A stretch of DNA of 64,000 nucleotides from Stromatinia cepivora (GCA_014898415.1 RCTD01000004.1:1363001-1427000); one strand, 5' to 3'. Shown: positions 35,742-48,587, numbered from the stretch's first letter. The notes: generated by a model from the letters alone, not told the origin. Numbers and translations are program-made.

Positions 35742-36542
35742 AGTCAACTACCCTACATATGGGCCCCCCTCTTATGGGCCACCCTTTTACACCAAAAATC
35801 ACGATTTTCATTTATTAATAACTTTACAATAAATCAATATAATTGATTGAAATTTAAAATATAGATTCTTTATATAGATATCAATTGATTCTGAAAATTT
35901 CATAATTTTAACCTTTGTTTTCGTTGAAATTTTCAAAATTGAAATTTCGATTTCAATTTATATATAATTTTATATACAAATTAAAAACCATTAAAATCTT
36001 GAATAACTTTTCAACAAAAATAATTAAAAATAAATTAAATTTTTTTTTTGAAATCATTAAATCATATTCTACAAAATGAATTAAATTATTATATATAATG
36101 ATTTATAGAAAATCTTTTATTAAAAATATTATAGTTTTTAATCTTTATAAAATATAAAAATATAAATAAAATTTTATTTATAAATACTAAAATTCTAAAA
36201 TTTGATTTATTTAATAGAATTCGACTCGAGGATTTCATAAAAATTAATAATTTATTCTTAATTATTTTTGTTGAAAAGTTATTTAAGATTTTTATATTTT
36301 TTTTAATTTATATATAAATCATATATAAATTAAAATTCGAAAATTCAATTTTAAATATCTCGAAAAAAATTACGAAAAATCTGAAATTTTTAGAATTTAT
36401 TATTATATTAATAAATCTATATTCAAAATTTCAGAAAATTATATTCATAAATAAGAAAATTAAAAATATTGATTTTTATGATTTTTAGTATGAAAAAGTG
36501 GCCTATAAGAGGGGTGGTGACCCATATGTGGGGTAGTTGACT
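35742..36542. mobile_element. Fold-back MITE with Fot1/pogo-like ends, AT-mutated
   Basis: The element has inverted ends starting AGTCAACTACCC and a TA duplication on each side (35740-35741 and 36543-36544), as in Tc1/mariner-pogo insertion. The terminal match continues through ACATATGGG and CCTCTTAT.GGCCAC, over 40 bases. Beyond this, the two arms keep resembling each other inversely almost to the middle: AATAACTTTTCAACAAAAAT near 36000 faces its complement near 36265. So the whole 801 bases is a diverged hairpin. It has no open frame. Fot1-type ends in Fusarium begin similarly (family knowledge), so it is probably a non-autonomous relative. Extreme AT content suggests RIP. Confidence 0.85.
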
Positions 36543-36740
36543 TATATAGAAATGAGTAAATATATAAATGTCCAACTAGCTATGACTTACTCAGGGAAAG
36601 ACTACTTATTTTATTTTCTATCGCCATCCCATCCCATCCCATCCCTCCTTATACCTCCTAGCCAGCCACCCCGCTCAAAATTGATAGATAGAACATCTTC
36701 ACCCAACCTACCCAATGCAACTAACAACCCCAAAGATCTA

Positions 36741-36952
36741 TGTCGGGACAACTGTACACGGGGAAGTGAGGTTCATCAACGAACGTATAGAACTCTTTGT
36801 TAATACGTTTTGATTTGTTTAGAGAACTAGAATTTATGAAGGGTAAAGATCTATATAATAGTATATGTCGAGATATTAATGTTTATATTAATGCTTATGT
36901 GATCTTTATTATCCTTATTATTTTTATTATATATATGATTTATATTTTGATA
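36741..36952 (-). repeat. Left LTR (3' LTR of the copia element)
   Basis: It begins TGTCGGGACAACTG on the plus strand and matches 43275-43486 without gaps. Its first 60 bases keep their G and C, while the inner part is converted to AT. Differences from the other LTR are transitions. Confidence 0.92.
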
Positions 36953-38459
36953 TTAGCAATTTCTTTTAAAGTTGAAGTATTGTATATTTTAGGAATATAT
37001 ATATCCGATAAATGAGTATTCTTTTCAATTTTAGTTTTCGTTTTGTTTCTTTATTCGAATCAATTTATATATGAAATGATTATATATCCGATGGTTGAAT
37101 ATATGTTTGTAATGGTTTTTGTTTTGTATTCGTTTTTCGGTTTTTGTATTTATATTATTTTCTCTTTATTATACTTTGGTCTCTTTATTTATTCTGTGAT
37201 TTTAATTTTGATTATATTGTTTTCTACAAGATCTCTGAAAGTTTAATATAGTTTTGTTTTTGTTATTATATTAACAAAATTAGATTCTTTATCAATCTAT
37301 TTGATTTCTATTATTTCTTTTTGTTTATATAATTGCTGCAAAATTATTAGATCAATCATCAATTTTTTTTTTTGTATTGAATTTAATTTTGTAAAACAAT
37401 TGTAAAGCGATTTCGAATTTATATATATAATTAATAGTACTTTTTGCTTTAGTAATATATCTCTAATAATACTTTTGAATACTGTGTTAATATCGAATCC
37501 CAAGATTATACTATAAAATTCTGATGCTAGTATATTCCTAATAATTCTTTTGTATTTGATAGATGATCAATAAATTAGATTCGCTTTGTTGTTTTTATTT
37601 ATTAATATAATAATATATCTGATTTACAAGGATAGATTTTGATTATTAGTGAATAATATATTTGTGAATATTATTAATTTCAGTGAATCGAGATCGAATG
37701 GTATGAATTTCAGTTCTTTAGTTGAATTGTTTATTTATTATTGGATTGTTTTATTTATCAATTTTATATCTTCCTTTTTGAAATTAATAATTTAGATAAT
37801 AAAAGAAAAAGCAAATAATATTTTTGATTGATATATTATCGAAATATAAGTTCCTTTTATATATTAAACAATATATTAATCCTTTGGGATTATACTTTTT
37901 TGAACTTTGTCTTTTATATTATAAATATCGATTAATTATATTTTAACAAATTGTAAATTTATATATTACTTTTCTTAATTGATATAAATAGAATCATTGT
38001 TTATTTGAATGATAATAATTCTATTGAATTTAAAGGAATTCTCAGATGATAAGGTTTCTTGATTCTTTGTAAGAAACTTTGTATTTTCGAATTCTTTTTG
38101 TTCTTTATTTATGAATATTCTATTGGCTATAATAATTATATCATTTGTTTGAAATCCTATTAATCTGAATGCTTTGTTTTTTTGTTTGATATATATTAAG
38201 CAGGGGTTGTAAATTGATTAGATCATTTGGAGTATAATGAGATAATGATTGTAATAAATATTGAATTAATGATTTCCAGTCTTTAATATATTATATAATG
38301 ATTTGATCATTTATAATAATATTCCCTTTGTGAATTCCATTTCTTTAGATGATAGAATATAAAACAATCATATTAGATTGAATATTGTTTATATATAAGC
38401 TTGAATAATGTCCTTAATATATAAAGTTATTTATATAATTGATTATAGAATGATTATAA

Positions 38460-38934
38460 TACTTAATATCAAATATTAACTTATTCACTAAATTATAGAT
38501 AATTATATTAATACTATTCTCTTTTCTGCATCATTCTATATCTAAACTACAAACCTCGATTTTGGGAATGCCTTTTCAATACCTTCGTTTTTGATCTCAT
38601 CGACAAATCTTGATTTAAATATTCGTATACCTTTTGATATATTTGTTTATTATATGATTTCGAATACACCGTTTTCCATTAAATTATTAATTTCTTTCTT
38701 TCTTGATTCTTTATAAATCGATAAGTTTTGGGGTATATCGGATGCCAATAGATTCTTATTGAAGGGTCCGATAATGTTTTCTTTTTTATTATTTTGAAGA
38801 TAGATAATTATATCTGATATTGCTATTGTATTCTTAATGAAATATATTACTATAATTTCGATTGGTATTATATTTGTTGTATTATATAATATTCTTATTG
38901 AAAAAACAATTATTTGAAGGATATCGGGATTCAT
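38460..38934 (-). pseudogene. Copia reverse-transcriptase fragment, RIP-broken
   Basis: In one minus-strand frame I read SRKKEINNLMENGVFEII, two stops, then ISKGIRIFKSRFVDEIKNEG, then KSRFVV, and two further stops around the AYND position. This is the conserved copia RT entry (E-I..L...GVF....G.RIF.SRFVDEIKNEG...KSRLVV). Glutamine and arginine codons converted to TAA/TAG fit C-to-T/G-to-A mutation. Confidence 0.85.
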
Positions 38935-41238
38935 CTTTATTGCGTTTTTTAAGACAATTTTAAATTTCTTTTAAATAACGGTTTCGAGATTCTTCAAGGA
39001 TATTTCCTAAAGGATTTGTTCTATCGCAATATATTCTGTTTGTATAATAAATTCTGCTAATATCATTATTTCGATTGTATAAGATTTCATTATTATAAAT
39101 CGAAAGATCATAGATCCATTTAGTAATTGAATTATATAGATTTCGTTTTCGATTCGTAATAATATAAATGACCCTATCTATTCAATAATTCGGTTATTTC
39201 CTTTTCTCTATATTTATACCTTTGAATTGATTGATAATTTATAGATTAGAATTGTATTTGAATTATTATATTGATTCAATATATCTATTACTTATTTTTC
39301 AGTTTAAAGTTTTTTGATCTTGTTATTTGCTTTCTTGATTATATTGGATTGTTATTGAATACTAAATATTGATAAATCGAATTCGTTTATTTATAAGTAT
39401 ATTTCGAATACTAAAAAGGTAAATACAATTCTGTTGGGATTAATAGTATCATTGATTACTTTCATTATTATTTGTAGTACTGACTTTTTCGTTATTCCAA
39501 TATTTTTGAGTTCTTCCTCGATGATATTGTATATATATCGAATGATTTGATAATAATATTCGACTATCTTAATCGATTAATATATTTCGATGGGTATACT
39601 TTTTATAATGATCGCCATCATTTCGATATATTATTTGAATTCTTTATTTATAAAGTTTTTCTTAATATTATAAATAATATAATCTAATAAATCTAGGTAT
39701 ATATCTATCCAATATATTCTTAATTTATCTTATATATACTTCATATTAATATTATCGAATTATTATACTACTTGGAATCTAATTCCTTTATCAATAATAT
39801 ATAATATTGATTTGTTGTTGATATATATAATATCAATTATAATCGAATAATTAAATTCGATATCATCGCGAAAATTGAACTTGAATCTGTTTAGGGATTT
39901 TCTGTATTTTTGATAATATTTATAGAATTTTGTAAATTTTTCGAGATCTCCCTGAATAACATTTATATAATCTATACATCGAAGAACTCGATAAAATCTG
40001 TCTACAGAAGAATAACCGAAATAACAATATAATCTTTGTATTTCCGATTCGATTAAATAATAATTGTTTATATCGATAAATGTTTATATAAATTATTGGA
40101 TTTTTATATTCCAAAATAATATCGTATATTTGAATTTGTGAATACAAAAATGATTTACAATTAGTAATATAAATATATCAATAATATTATTATAATATAC
40201 TCCGAATCGATCTATATTTTATAACAATAATAGAAATAATATTTCTGATTCTATAATATGGAATTCAATAATTCCTAAAAATAGATTTAATTGAATCGAT
40301 CCAATTGATTCAGCTTTTCCGATTCTGAATATCACTTTTGCGATTCCTGCTTTATTTGTATTCAGTATAATATTCTTAACATCTTTTTAATATACTTAGT
40401 ATTATTTAAATTTTATTATAGATTATTAGGATACTTTTGTATCGATAATAATACTCTGAAACTCTTTATCATTGTATTTCGAAAAGAAAGTTTTGTATTT
40501 TTCAATTTTGTTAATTAATTCATTAACAAGGTCAATTAGAATATATATTATTGTTTTGTCGAATAAATTCATTACAATTTTCTTTCTATTAATCAATCTA
40601 TAGAATAAAATCTAAATATACTTTAAATTGTTATTCTTTATATCCTCCTTTGAATTGTTTTAAATATATATTACGAATTCTTCATCAATATCAATATCCA
40701 ATAAAATTCCTTTATATTCGATAATATATTATTCGAAATATAATCCAAAGTCTTTATCGTTGCTTTTGAATAATTCCCTATATTTGTGTTTCGATTCAAT
40801 TCATTCAACTTCTATATATTTGTTTAATCAATAATCTTTTTTTTTGTAAACAAAATATCTTTTAATTTCTCTTAATCGAATAAAGAATTATTAATTAGAT
40901 TTATATTTATGATTATATTTAGAATTCTTTTAATTATATATTCGATCTATATAAAATATCTTGTTTTCATTTGGATATAATTTTTTATATATAGAAATAG
41001 AATCTTATAAATCCTCGATAAATCTGATTACAGATTTTAAAGATCGATAATATACTTAATTATATATCGATATACAATTATATATATTAAAAATCTTTCT
41101 TTAGATATATATAACTATTTGAAATTCTTTTAATAAATCTTTTTGAAAATATTGAAGTTTGATAATTATAATATCCAAATATTCTGATATCGATTTTCCA
41201 GAGTTCTATACAATAATTGTTTTGAATATTATATGATC

Positions 41239-41811
41239 CTATTTTTCTATAAATCCATATTGATACTCTTCTTCTTCGAAAAATGTTTTCATCATTTTGT
41301 AGATACTTTTTATCGTATTTAAAATATAATTGAGATTCGAATAATAAAATATAAAAATCTTTTCTTTTAGTATTATAAAGAATATTCTTATATAAAAGTT
41401 TGAATGAATATCGATTCTTTTATAATAATTAAAAAAGATAATATATTTGTAATCAAAATTATTGTCTTGGTTAATATATTTATTAATATTATTATAAAAT
41501 TTCTCGAGGTTTCCGAAATCACAGTCGATATTATTGTTATATATATAATCAAATAATTTGTCCTTGTAATTTCTTAAACCATTGTTTTCTTTATTATTAA
41601 ATAGATCTCTTCTTTTTCTATTATTTCTATAAAAATATATATAAATATTATTTTGATCTATATCATCTACTTTGCAATTGTTTCCGAAATATTTATTATC
41701 ACTTGAAGATTTCCTATCATCAAATAATCTATTTGATAATTCTTTACTATAAATAGATTTCTTTTTATTCAATAATTTTTTATTTTCAAATAATACATTG
41801 TTATCATACAA
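41239..41811 (-). pseudogene. Longest surviving frame in the copia 5' part, gag/pol remnant
   Basis: A 190-codon Asn/Ile/Tyr/Lys-rich frame. The composition is that of AT-mutated coding DNA. Its position one quarter in from the 5' LTR suggests the gag or early pol region, but no motif survives that I can name. Confidence 0.4.
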
Positions 41812-43274
41812 TAATTATAATAACACTGAGTATTATTTCCATTCTGGATCTTGATATTCGTTATCTAGAAATTCCTTGAATATATAAGATCCCGATTTTT
41901 TATCTAATTATAATAATTGAATTCCTTTATATTACATTGAAGATAATTATCTTACATTCATTTATACAAATTGTTCTTTCCTTTTAAGATTAGATAAGGG
42001 TATTAAATCTTCGAGGATGATATCCAGATATATATTGTTATCGAGTATCTTGATTTAATTTAGAATAATTTTTGATCGAAATTGGAAATATTGATTCATT
42101 CTTACCTCTCGAATTTGTTCACTTAACCATAATATATATAAGATATAAAGCGTTTCGATTAAAACCTTATTAATTATTAATTCCATACATTATATTATCT
42201 TTTTGATAAATAAACTATCTATTCTCAATTCAATACATAATCTAAATATAATCTTTAGATTAACAAATTCAAAATACTCAACTTTGAAATCCGCAAAATC
42301 ACTACAATAATTACCCTATAAATCTTTATCGATATAATCATATATCATATAGAACTCCAATTTGTATTTACAAAAATCAATAATTTCCTAAGAATTTTCT
42401 TCTATAAATACGAATTAATCATACTTCCATTTATCTATTTATTCATCGTATTCTTCATTTCTGATATATAAAATGATTGATACTAATAATAATAAGATTT
42501 ATATTCTCTCAAGGTAAAAAGTTATAAAGGAATACTCGAATATACCTATCATAATCATTATAATAATAATTATCATATATTTTCAGATTATTTCGAAATT
42601 AATTATTACAAAGTTTTTAAAACGATCTTAAAAAAAAGCCTGAATACAAATTCGTAATATATAAAACATATACTATAATGAAGCTTCATTTGTATTATAT
42701 ATAGTGTTATTGGGTCCTAAAGATATTTCGAGATTAAGGTTGATTGATCGAATCGACCGAAATTAATCAAAATTGATCAAAATTGATCAAAATTGATTAA
42801 AGTGATCGAATTTGATCGAAACGGGTTTGACCGAAATAAACAGAACAATCAAAATAATGAAATTAATCAAATCGAATTGATTAATCTAATATATAATTAG
42901 TAATTCGTATGAAATGAATAAATAAGATAATTTTTCGTAAGAAAATAAATATAATAAAAAACTCGAAATTGCTTTCAGATTTTCTTCAAATATATACCCT
43001 ATATTATCTGATAGATATATAATAAATACAAAATAATTGAATCAAAAAATGAATTCCAAATTCGTTATTAAATAATTATTATTTTTGATCCTTCGATTCT
43101 CTTGAATTATTCAATAATTAAAGATTTATCCTTTAATATAAAAATACTTTATCTTATAACAAAATACCTTTATCCAATTACAAAAACAAAATCGAAATTA
43201 ATTTAAAACTTATAACTCTTTATACCAATTCCCAATATCTAATCTATAATATCATTATAACAAAAACTGATCAG

Positions 43275-43486
43275 TATCAAAATAATTATACACAGGGAAA
43301 TAAAGTTCATCAATGAATATATAGAACTCTTTATTAATACATTTTGATTTGTTTAGAGAGCTAGAACCTATAAAAGGTAAAGATCTATATAATGATGCAT
43401 GCCGAGGCATTAGTGCTCGCACTAGTGCTCACGTGATCCTTACCATCCTTACCATCCTTACCATGCACGTGATTCATATTCCGACA
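43275..43486 (-). repeat. Right LTR (5' LTR of the copia element)
   Basis: It ends TTCCGACA, giving TGTCGG at the 5' end on the element's own strand. Its outer 90 bases keep GC, including three CCTTACCAT repeats and two CACGTG boxes; its inner end (TATCAAAATAATT) is AT-converted. The CACGTG boxes could be promoter sites (inference). Confidence 0.92.
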
Positions 43487-43491
43487 ATCTA

Positions 43492-44592
43492 TTTATTCAA
43501 ATTATTCTTTATATATAAAAAATCATAACTAATACCTCTTCAATTTATATCAAAAATTATTATTTAATAAATAATTAATCATACAATCCTACAATCCCCC
43601 AAACACAAACCAACACCTTATTACTATCCCAAAGATCCCAAACATCTCAAACATCTCAAAATACACAATTTTTCCAATCAATACCTTAATAATCACTTAT
43701 TTTATCAAATCCTCAAAAATCCAACGCCCCCCCTCTCTTTTCCCCCAAAAGAACCTCTCAACCTCTCAACCTTTATTCCAATTTCCCACCCCAAGCACCC
43801 CTAAGCACCCATAAAGCTAGCCTACCGGTACTATACCAACTTCAACTTTACTGACTCCAACTATGCTGACTTCAACGATACTACCCAGGTATACTATGTA
43901 TACCTCATTTATTTTCCCTTCTTTTCTTTTCTTTTCATTTCACGAAACTTTAAACTTCAAAGCGTGGGTTGAGATGATGTATATGCATGTATATGTATAG
44001 ATATGTATGCACGAGGTGAGGTGTCTGTGTCTGTGCTACTTTGAATTGAGTATTGAGTACTGAGGACTGAGATATTTGGTTGGTGGTTGGAGCGGTGAGG
44101 ACGGAGCATCGAGATTATGAAATGAGAAGAATACCTAGCATCGCTCTTTCATTTCTCAGTGTTCATATGTATATGAGGATTTGGATTTTCTGGAGGAAAT
44201 GTTAGGAATGTTTAGACATGAAAGAAATGAAATGAAAACGATAAACCAAAAAGCAGAACGCAAAAAGCAAAACACGAAAAAATCATCAACAATCCCCTCG
44301 CATCTCGTTAAAATTCTGGCATTGTATTGTAACCGCATAATATTATCTTTCATCCACCATCTATCCATCCATCCATCCCCTTCATCCACATCATCATCAT
44401 CCACATGAAAACATCAAGAAAATTCATCACCCCCATCCACTTCGCCATCCCCATCCATCCACATCGCGGAATCACCGGGTATCAATCATGCTATCTTCTC
44501 TCCAGATTCTATCGTCGTGTCTGATATATACTTGGTATGTATCTATGTATATGCATATGCATATACGAACGAATGAACGAACGAATCAATGT
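43492..44592. other. Flank of the retroelement, no gene
   Basis: GC returns to normal by about 43.6 kb. The rest is simple-sequence-rich DNA and the 3' flank of the Cys-rich gene. I see no gene. Confidence 0.5.
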
Positions 44593-45045
44593 TTAACAAC
44601 AACATTCTTCGCAGATGAGACAGGCGCAGAGTTCGTCGAGGAGACAGCAGGCGAGACATGCTTCGCTATTGAGGAATTTTGGTTAGTTTTTTGTATTGAT
44701 TTGGGAGGGAAAGAGAGGATGAGGTGTGATAAGGGAGGGAGATAGGAATTCGATAGGAAAGGTAAGGAATAGGAGAGAAAACATACCAGCATCCACCACC
44801 ACCACGCATGGAGACATCAGCGTTCATTCCCTCATTTTGACGCTGTATGGATATGTTAGTATTTATTTGTACTTGTGTTTGTATTTATTTTGCGATGAAA
44901 TGAATAGAAAGATATGCGAGTTAGAGGTGGAAATGGAAGAGGAAGAGGAAGAGGAGGGAAGACAAACAGGTTGTTCGGTAATAGGACCATTTGAAGTGGA
45001 CATCTCCATTTGTTGAGCTTGAGGTTGTTGAGCTTCGAAAGGCAT
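44593..45045 (-). CDS. Small Cys-rich tail protein (CYSTM-like)
   Basis: The exons (minus strand) are 44968-45045, 44787-44842 and 44593-44665; donors GTTTGT and GTATGT, acceptors CAG and TAG, phases 0 and 2, giving 68 residues. The N-terminus is Gln-rich (MPFEAQQPQAQQMEM). A GGGG turn leads into a Cys-dense hydrophobic tail: CCEACLACCLLDELCACLIC, then EECCC and stop. Such short proteins with a Cys-rich C-terminal membrane segment form the CYSTM family, linked to stress tolerance at the membrane in fungi and plants. The family call rests on layout, not on a precise match. Its size and three exons would make automated calling easy to miss. Confidence 0.75.
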
Positions 45046-46585
45046 TTTGATGGTATTGTATTGTTGGTTGTTGATTTGAATTTGATTGAATTTGATTTCG
45101 TATTCGAAGATGTACTGTATGGAAGTAGATTGTGTATTTGTATTGTACGAGAGAGAGAGAGAGGTCAGCTAGATATAAAACAGGAGAGAAAGAGTGAGTG
45201 AATAAGTAGAGACCAAGCTTAAAAGGTAAAAGGTAAAACAACACCTGGGGCCCTTCAGCCATTCACTAATAAACTTCCATTGGATTCATTTACTTCATTT
45301 ATTTTTATACACAAACACCGCTCTCCAACGTACCATTTTCCCCATTCGGTAAGTACAGGGCTGGAAATATCCTTGCGCTCCCCAGTACAATACCTTGTTC
45401 ACTCTATCCCAGACCAATCATATATGATTTGGAGGGAAAACACCCGCCACATTCAAACTCTCATTTTTGGCTCAGCTTTGAGAGAGAGGGCTATGCTTGC
45501 TGTGCTTGCTATGGATATCTTGCTGCGCATCAATCTTCTAGAAAGGGAATAGATGTGTGTGAAGATGATGGGACCCTATATTGATTACTTATATGAAATA
45601 CGTAATTTTCCACAATAAATCTAGAGGTGTTGCCGGTATTGGTGAGTGAGTGAGTGAGTGAGTGATTGAGCTTCGTGTTTCTCTTTTTCCGGGGTTTCGG
45701 CGTTAGATGGATGGGGCTGGCAGGGCTGTGTAACAATAACTAGTTTGTGATTTTCATTTCATTTTTGTTGTAATTGCAAGCAAGTTAATAAATATTTCCA
45801 TGCGAGATTATTCCCAATAATCATCATCAATCCATAAATCCATCAATCACACTCTCCCCATACATCAATATCTTGGCCTCTCTCATAGGGCATAATATCA
45901 TCACAATCGTCATAATCAAGCAACACCCGTCTCTTGGAAATTCCTTGGATAAAAGCCTTGGTTGAGCTTTGGTGAAGCTTATTCTCGCCTTGCCGGAAAG
46001 CCGTCTTGTCTTTTTCTTGTCTTAGCCAAGAGCCATTGCTTGAGTGGGCTGTGTGGATTGTGGATAAGGGGGATGGATGAGTCAGCAGTGCGAATTGACC
46101 CAGGGCTTGATACGAGTTTACGATTATACGGAAAGGAATCCGAATACAGAGCACGGTGTACGAGGTAGAGTACATGGTAGGAAGATGAGGTAGGAGAGAG
46201 CAGAGACTTGAAGCGTACTCCATAGATTGAATTTAATTTTCCCCGGATTTGATTTCAGGATTTAGTTCGTTATTCTTGAGAAATAATTCTACTGTAGTAT
46301 AATACTCCGTATGTGGGAGATTATGCTAAGCCTATAGGAAGTATAAGAAAGCACGTGTTTCCTCAGTGGAGCCATTTCGTATCACGAGGCATTGTTCTGA
46401 ATATCAAAGTTGAATACTTGATGATCACGTGGAAACGTGGTGTGATCTATGCTTCGGAACTGGTTGAATTCAATTGATTTTACACAGTTCTTTACCCTTA
46501 TTATTGAAATTGGATGATTTCATATTATGATACCGGTTTTCTTTCTCCTCTCAATCCCAGCACAACATACCAAACACCATAGAAT
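45046..46585. other. Intergenic region, 1.5 kb
   Basis: It holds the promoter of the Cys-rich gene and a GTGA tetranucleotide array at about 45639-45666. Two CACGTG-like boxes occur near 46353 and 46425. No gene is supported. Confidence 0.5.
45639..45666. repeat. GTGA tetranucleotide microsatellite
   Basis: About six tandem GTGA copies. Confidence 0.85.
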
Positions 46586-47840
46586 TTACCAACCGGTATG
46601 ATATTCCCAATACTGCCTCTCAATCCTCAACTCCTCTTGATACTTATCCTCAAACACAGCTTCTATCAATTTCAACCATCTCTTGTGAATCCTAGCCCCA
46701 AAATGACACTTAGTATATTCCCAATACTCAGGATACCACCCCGCATTCTCCCAATCCACAATTCCGGAAATCCTCCCGTCCTTGACCAAAATATTCCTCA
46801 TATTCAAATCCGCGTGCGCAAAAAAAATCTCATGATCGGTACGATGCATCAAACCAGGAAGGATGCCTAGCCGTAATGATTCGCTAAATTCTTTCTCGTT
46901 GTGAAAAGGTCCTACTACTTCGCTAGAGATGCGATAATCCAAACAAGGACCACCAGCTGCGTTGGTAATAGAGTACTTCGAGTCACGGTCCAATTTGATG
47001 GTATGTAATTCTGCGATGCAGGAACGCAAATCTTGAGCCATTTGATGCATCTCCTCGTCAGTACATTCGTCTATAGCGATACCGACTGACTCGCCTTCGA
47101 TGCGGGACGTGACGAGGAAGGATTCAGTGCGTGAGAGTAAGAGATCAATCGGATGCGGAACAGGAATGGAAGTTCGGCCTTGCACAACTTTGAGGGCGTT
47201 AAATTCAGCGGTATGCCGATCTGTTTGGACTCTTGGTCCATATTTGAGGTACATTCCGAATGGCAATCTCTGGACTCCTATCATGGTGGCAGGCTCATAG
47301 AGATACGATCCAGCGGTTCTCAGAATTTTGTATGTTTGAATTCGGATGATGTCAGGTAACTTGGTCCATATGGCGAGCAAAATAGTAGTAATCGATTGTA
47401 TGAAAGGATTCCTGCCTTTGTTTTGACTTTGGCGTAAGCGTGGACGACTGTCTATGTTGGTAGCAACATCAGTCCAGTTTAAAGCCCTAGAGAACCGGGA
47501 ATGTATTTCAAGAAGTTCCGGGTCAGGACTCTCAATCCCGGATTTTGAGCGATCAGCTAGATCACATTTCCAATGGTATTGTCGGGAACCAGTATAAATA
47601 TCCGGAACGCTGCCAATATCGTTGGATAGGATATTGTACTGTACACAATTAGCGTGGATAAGATTAAGAAGAAAAAGACATCTGAACCTTTGTTCCTTTC
47701 AGCCTTTCGAGTCTAATCACCCCTCTAGAAAAGGGTATTGCCGCATCCTTGCTCAAAGTCCAATGATTTCGAATCTGACCTTCTAGAGTTTTGTCCTTGA
47801 GTAGGTCTTGATGGGAAGATGTAGTAAATGCACCGAGCAT
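46586..47840 (-). CDS. Aminoglycoside phosphotransferase-family (protein-kinase-fold) protein
   Basis: The exons (minus strand) are 47688-47840 and 46586-47638, with a GTTCAG donor and a TACAG acceptor (phase 0), giving 401 residues from ATG 47840. Residues from about 180 on match fungal APH proteins: VQRLPFGMYLKYGP, ALKVVQGRTSIPVPHPIDL, the Brenner motif HADLNMRNILV and the metal site IVDWENAGWYPEYWEY. Both catalytic motifs are intact, so small-molecule kinase activity is likely. Substrate is unknown; it is not evidence of antibiotic resistance. The first 170 residues are unlike the usual family start, so the true gene may include the exons at 47.9-48.6 kb. Confidence 0.8.
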
Positions 47841-47906
47841 ATCATACAGTCTTTGCTATAAATAAATTAAAAATCGCCAGCAGTATATTGTCGGAGTCGT
47901 CCTTAC

Positions 47907-48587
47907 CTCTTGTATACAAAATGCGGTCGGAGGAAGAATGGGAAATACATTCCAAATGCTCCAGACTCGACATCGCACTCCGGTCAGGCAACACCGGAAT
48001 CCATCTCGTCGCGCAACCCTTTCCCTCAAAATCCAACTCAGGTTTCTTGTGTGAGGGAATTCAACATAGACTTGATGTCGTTTAGCGATGGGCTCATTTA
48101 ATCTAATGATAAAACTTACAGAGTCTCACCAAATCCTTCCAGTCCTTTAGAAATCTTGCAAAGTCTACATCAACTCCATCAACGGCATATGTTTCTAGCA
48201 GATATCTTGCAGCCTGGTCGCCATCTACCGCGTCGTTGAGAAATGCCTCAACGAAAGGGAGGCCGGGGTGTGCAAGTTCCGCATTTCGAACGATTTCGAG
48301 AGCACGGCTTTTATCGCTTTCCATAGCCCTCAGAGCTACAAAACGACACAAATAAAGGTAAGCCTGAAGAAAAATTGGAATCGACCAGGGAATGTATGTG
48401 AGATGATGTTGGAATTTGAGTTGATTTGTGAGGAGATGGGATGCTTAGGCCAAGTGTCCGCATTAGGAGGTTGAAAGGATAAGTAATGTAAGACATTTTT
48501 GACCCCACATATTGCTGTTTTTCTATCTTTTGACGCTGCTTTAAACTCGAGCTGTTCCTCCAAATTTCGAATTTTGAAGATTCTCAT
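47907..48587 (-). CDS. Unrecognised exons upstream of the APH gene, perhaps its 5' end
   Basis: Two exons are well supported: 48130-48363 (AYLYLCRFVALRAMESDKSR, acceptor TTCTTCAG, donor GTGAGA) and 47907-48045 (KPELDFEGKGCATRWIPVLP, acceptor CACAAG, donor GTAAGG), joining in phase 0. A likely first exon begins at ATG 48587 (MRIFKIRNLEEQLEFKAASK). The last exon ends in phase 1, which does not match the phase 0 frame entering at 47854, so I could not prove continuity with the APH exons. It is either a separate gene cut short or the N-terminus of a fusion. No domain is recognised. Confidence 0.5.

Larger units (their letters stand above)
36736..43491 (-). mobile_element. Complete Ty1/copia LTR retrotransposon, RIP-degraded
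   Basis: The element spans 36741-43486 (6,746 bases), flanked by the perfect 5-base duplication ATCTA (36736-36740 and 43487-43491). Its two 212-base LTRs align without gaps. The pol gene reads on the minus strand, so the right LTR is the 5' one. Recognisable copia reverse-transcriptase text occurs near 38.5-38.9 kb, in a frame broken by several TAA/TAG codons. The internal region is very AT-rich with stops throughout, so it cannot transpose by itself. The size, 5-base duplication and TG...CA ends fit Ty1/copia. Confidence 0.92.

Noticed and set aside
36797..37246. Plus-strand frames in the AT-rich block
   Set aside because: They are Ile/Tyr/Phe runs created by AT mutation; the element's real genes read on the minus strand.
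46586..47380. Antibiotic-resistance aminoglycoside kinase
   Set aside because: The fold family is shared, but fungal members are a large group of unknown substrates; nothing points to aminoglycosides.
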